Shown here: positions 39,343 through 41,447 of the stretch, one piece after another | Layout of the letters: every line of letters begins with the position of its first letter | Numbering within the stretch: position 1 is the first letter of the stretch | DNA from: CAZLWA01 sp964563165 | GTDB lineage: Bacteria > CLD3 > SB21 | NCBI GenBank assembly: GCA_964563165.1 | Contig: CAZLWA010000019.1 | Span: 1-41,447 of the forward strand | DNA: 41,447 nucleotides | Reading direction: 5' to 3' | Notes under the pieces: generated by a model | The model's input: the letters and a program-made list of their open reading frames with translations, nothing else | Database searches by the model: none | What the model was told of the DNA's origin: nothing | Translations under genes and position numbers: made by a program

Positions 39343-40998
39343 ATGGCTGCCAAAGAAATAGTATTTGATGTTGACGCGCGGGCTAAACTGAAAAGAGGTA
39401 TTGATACCTTAGCCAATGCCGTCAAAGTCACGTTAGGCCCCAAGGGGCGTAACGTTCTCCTCGACAGAAAATTCGGTGCGCCGACCGTCACTAAGGACGG
39501 CGTGACCGTGGCAAAAGAAATTGAGCTCGAAGACCCGATTGAAAACATGGGCGCGCAAATGGTGCGTGAAGTGGCTTCCAAAACCAGCGATGTCGCCGGC
39601 GACGGGACCACCACCGCCACTGTTTTAGCACAGGCGATCTTCCGTGAAGGCGTGAAAAACGTCACCGCGGGCGCCAATCCGATGGAATTGAAAAAGGGCA
39701 TCGACGAAGCCGTGAAAATTGTCGTTGCTGAATTAAAAAAGATGACCAAAAAAGTCGAAGGCAAGGAACAAATTGCGCAAGTCGGCGCGATCTCGGCAAA
39801 CAACGATATGGAAATCGGTAAGCTCCTGGCGGATGCGATGGAAAAAGTCGGCAAAGACGGTGTGATCACGGTGGAAGAGGCGAAGGGTTTTGAAACGAAT
39901 CTCGAGACCGTCGAAGGTATGCAGTTCGACCGCGGATTCCTGTCGCCGTATTTTATTACCGATGCGGACACCCAGGAATGCGTTCTCGAAGAACCGAAAA
40001 TTCTGATCTATGACAAGAAGATTTCCGTCATGAAAGATCTGCTCCCGATTCTGGAAAAAACCGTTCAAATGGGCAAAGCGCTTCTGATCATCGCGGAAGA
40101 TATCGAGAACGAAGCTTTGGCGACATTGGTCGTCAACAAGCTGCGCGGAACCCTGCGTGTGTCGGCTGTGAAAGCGCCCGGATTCGGCGATCGCCGCAAA
40201 GCGATGCTGGAAGATATTGCGATCCTGACCGGCGGCACCGTGATCAGCGAAGAAGCGGGTTACAAATTGGAAAATGCGAAAATTGATTATTTAGGAACGG
40301 CAAAGAAGATCATTATTGACAAAGACAACACGACCATCGTCGAAGGCGGCGGTAAGAAAGAAGCGATCAAAGGCCGCATTGCCCAAATCAAAACGCAAGT
40401 TGAGAATACGACCAGCGACTATGACAAGGAAAAACTGCAGGAACGCCTGGCTAAATTAGCCGGCGGTGTGGCGGTGATCCGTATCGGCGCGGCGAGCGAA
40501 GTGGAAATGAAAGAGAAAAAAGCCCGTGTGGAAGACGCCCTTCATGCGACGCGTGCGGCGGTGGAAGAAGGCATTGTCGCCGGCGGCGGCGTGGCTTTGA
40601 TCCGCGCACAAAAAGCGATCGAAAAAGGCAAGGGCGGGATCAGCGATAAATTCCTGATCGGGGATATCGGCTTAGGCGTTGCGATCGTGCGACGCGCTTT
40701 GGAAGAGCCGATCCGTCAGATCGTTGAAAACTGCGGAATTGAATCCTCGATCGTTGTTCAGAAAGTCAAGGACGGCGCGGAAGATTTCGGTTTCAATGCG
40801 CTCACCGAAGAATATGAGAATTTGCTCAAGGCAGGCGTCATTGACCCGACCAAAGTGACGAGAACCGCACTGGAAAATGCGGCGTCGGTTGTCGGATTGC
40901 TGTTGACGACCGAAGCGACGGTATTCGAGAAGAAGGAAAAAGACAGACCCTCGATGCCTCAGATGCCGGGCGGCGGCGGTATGGGCGACATGTACTAA
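39343..40998 (+). CDS. groEL: Chaperonin GroEL
   Basis: This 551-aa chaperonin subunit forms the double heptameric ring that folds proteins with ATP and GroES. Conserved blocks are VKVTLGPKGRNVLLD, the nucleotide-binding GDGTTTATVLAQ, the apical domain (about 190-375), KAPGFGDRRKAML, AASEVEMKEKKARVEDALHA and EEGIVAGGGVALIRA. The tail is PGGGGMGDMY, a short form of the GGM repeat ending in Tyr. AGGAG lies 10 nt before the ATG. A terminator follows about 45 nt after the stop. Confidence 0.97.
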   Translation: MAAKEIVFDVDARAKLKRGIDTLANAVKVTLGPKGRNVLLDRKFGAPTVTKDGVTVAKEIELEDPIENMGAQMVREVASKTSDVAGDGTTTATVLAQAIFREGVKNVTAGANPMELKKGIDEAVKIVVAELKKMTKKVEGKEQIAQVGAISANNDMEIGKLLADAMEKVGKDGVITVEEAKGFETNLETVEGMQFDRGFLSPYFITDADTQECVLEEPKILIYDKKISVMKDLLPILEKTVQMGKALLIIAEDIENEALATLVVNKLRGTLRVSAVKAPGFGDRRKAMLEDIAILTGGTVISEEAGYKLENAKIDYLGTAKKIIIDKDNTTIVEGGGKKEAIKGRIAQIKTQVENTTSDYDKEKLQERLAKLAGGVAVIRIGAASEVEMKEKKARVEDALHATRAAVEEGIVAGGGVALIRAQKAIEKGKGGISDKFLIGDIGLGVAIVRRALEEPIRQIVENCGIESSIVVQKVKDGAEDFGFNALTEEYENLLKAGVIDPTKVTRTALENAASVVGLLLTTEATVFEKKEKDRPSMPQMPGGGGMGDMY

Positions 40999-41043
40999 TC
41001 GTCCCAAAAACCTGCGGCCTGTCGTCAGGTCATATCATTATAG

Positions 41044-41077
41044 AATCCCTTTTCTGCGCGAGCGGAGAAGGGATTTT
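41044..41077 (+). terminator. Intrinsic terminator of groESL
   Basis: AATCCCTTTTCTGC at 41044-41057 pairs with GCGGAGAAGGGATT at 41062-41075, allowing G-U pairs, with a 4-nt loop. A T-rich stretch (ATTTTTGTTTT) follows. It lies 46 nt after the groEL stop. Confidence 0.85.
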
Positions 41078-41230
41078 TGTTTTAGAACGCTCAAGATACC
41101 GTGCAGTACTGCCGGCTGAATTTTTCAGACATATTTCTTGGAAATTAATTTTTATGTTCTAAGTTATATCAAAGTAGTAACTTTGACGGGGTCTTTACGT
41201 AAAAGGAACTCAAGATCACAGAGGTTACCT

Positions 41231-41447
41231 ATGGACAAAGCGTCTTTGGAAGAATTTCGGGGAAAACTTAAATTTCACCGCGATGAGTTGATGGCATGGT
41301 ACCAGAATGAAGTGCCCGGGGGCAGCGGCGCCATGGATAACGAAGAGCTGGAAGAATTTCAGCGTGTTATCGCCGCGCATGAAGATGCGCTTCAGCGGAT
41401 TGATACAGGCACGTTCGGCCGCTGCGTCCAATGCACGGATAACGGCG
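41231..41447 (+). CDS. TraR/DksA-type zinc-finger protein, N-terminal part (cut by window edge)
   Basis: The 72 codons seen begin MDKASLEEFRGKLKF and run to the window edge. A helical N terminus leads to HEDALQRIDTGTFGRCVQC, which matches the start of the C4 zinc finger of TraR/DksA-like proteins (ALxRIxxGTYGxCxxC). In that family DksA binds RNA polymerase beside its secondary channel, while other members have unknown targets. Most of the finger lies outside the window, so the second Cys pair cannot be checked. GAGG lies 6 nt before the ATG. It follows groEL behind a terminator; a short hairpin, CAAAGT-AGTA-ACTTTG (41170-41185), lies in the gap. Confidence 0.82.
   Translation, partial: MDKASLEEFRGKLKFHRDELMAWYQNEVPGGSGAMDNEELEEFQRVIAAHEDALQRIDTGTFGRCVQCTDNG

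Overview
The window is a bacterial chromosomal segment of moderate GC, rich in housekeeping genes. A nearly complete division and cell-wall (dcw) cluster fills the minus strand from about 24.0 to 7.4 kb. The gene content points to a Gram-negative bacterium of the FCB superphylum (Bacteroidota, Ignavibacteria, Calditrichota, KSB1 or Marinimicrobia type). The signs are lipoproteins with a cysteine after a short hydrophobic signal, a DUF4249-like lipoprotein, a beta-barrel-like protein, HPr plus enzyme I with no sugar permease in sight, and a HrcA/CIRCE-controlled groESL operon. The placement is inferred from gene content and no species is assigned.

Layout. (1) 1-2.25 kb: an AT-richer stretch of surface-type genes: the 3' end of an unknown protein, a DUF4249-like lipoprotein and a small barrel-like protein. 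(2) 2.4-5.8 kb, plus strand: etfB-etfA, then rho behind a sigma70-like promoter and a C-rich leader of about 205 nt. (3) 5.88-7.13 kb, minus: an alpha-oxoamine synthase. It is separated from ftsZ by an intrinsic terminator and two more hairpins. (4) 24.0-7.4 kb, minus: mraZ-rsmH-ftsL-ftsI-(73-aa ORF)-murF-mraY-murD-ftsW-murG-murC-murB-ftsQ-ftsA-ftsZ. It has tight spacing and several overlaps, and a tandem MraZ-type operator lies upstream of mraZ. murE is missing from its usual place between ftsI and murF, where a small unrecognised ORF sits instead. (5) 24.3-28.7 kb, plus: short-chain-type polyprenyl synthase, HPr, enzyme I and HisS, ending at a bidirectional terminator. (6) 31.1-28.8 kb, minus: a di-heme cytochrome lipoprotein and an unknown lipoprotein behind a good promoter. 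(7) 36.3-31.2 kb, minus: long-chain-type polyprenyl synthase, enolase, FtsB/DivIC-like protein, RmlC-like cupin, PBP4-type carboxypeptidase and YraN. (8) 36.4-37.1 kb: palindromic repeats, a truncated copy of a small gene, and the intact 80-aa gene between its own promoter and terminator. (9) 38.6-37.1 kb, minus: EamA transporter and shikimate kinase. (10) 38.76-41.0 kb, plus: CIRCE, promoter, groES-groEL, terminator. (11) The 5' end of a TraR/DksA-type zinc-finger gene at the right edge.

Much of the window serves envelope growth. The dcw cluster makes lipid II and the divisome. The long-chain prenyl synthase, FtsB-like protein and PBP4-type enzyme of the eno operon act in neighbouring steps: prenyl carrier or quinone side chain, FtsQLB complex, and peptidoglycan trimming. 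I saw no tRNA, rRNA, CRISPR array, prophage or transposase gene. No clearly new defence or mobile system is present. The most unusual points are the murE-less junction with its small ORF, the palindrome-bounded duplicate of the 80-aa gene, the KTG-to-KIG change in the PBP4-type protein, and the long cytoplasmic tail of FtsQ.
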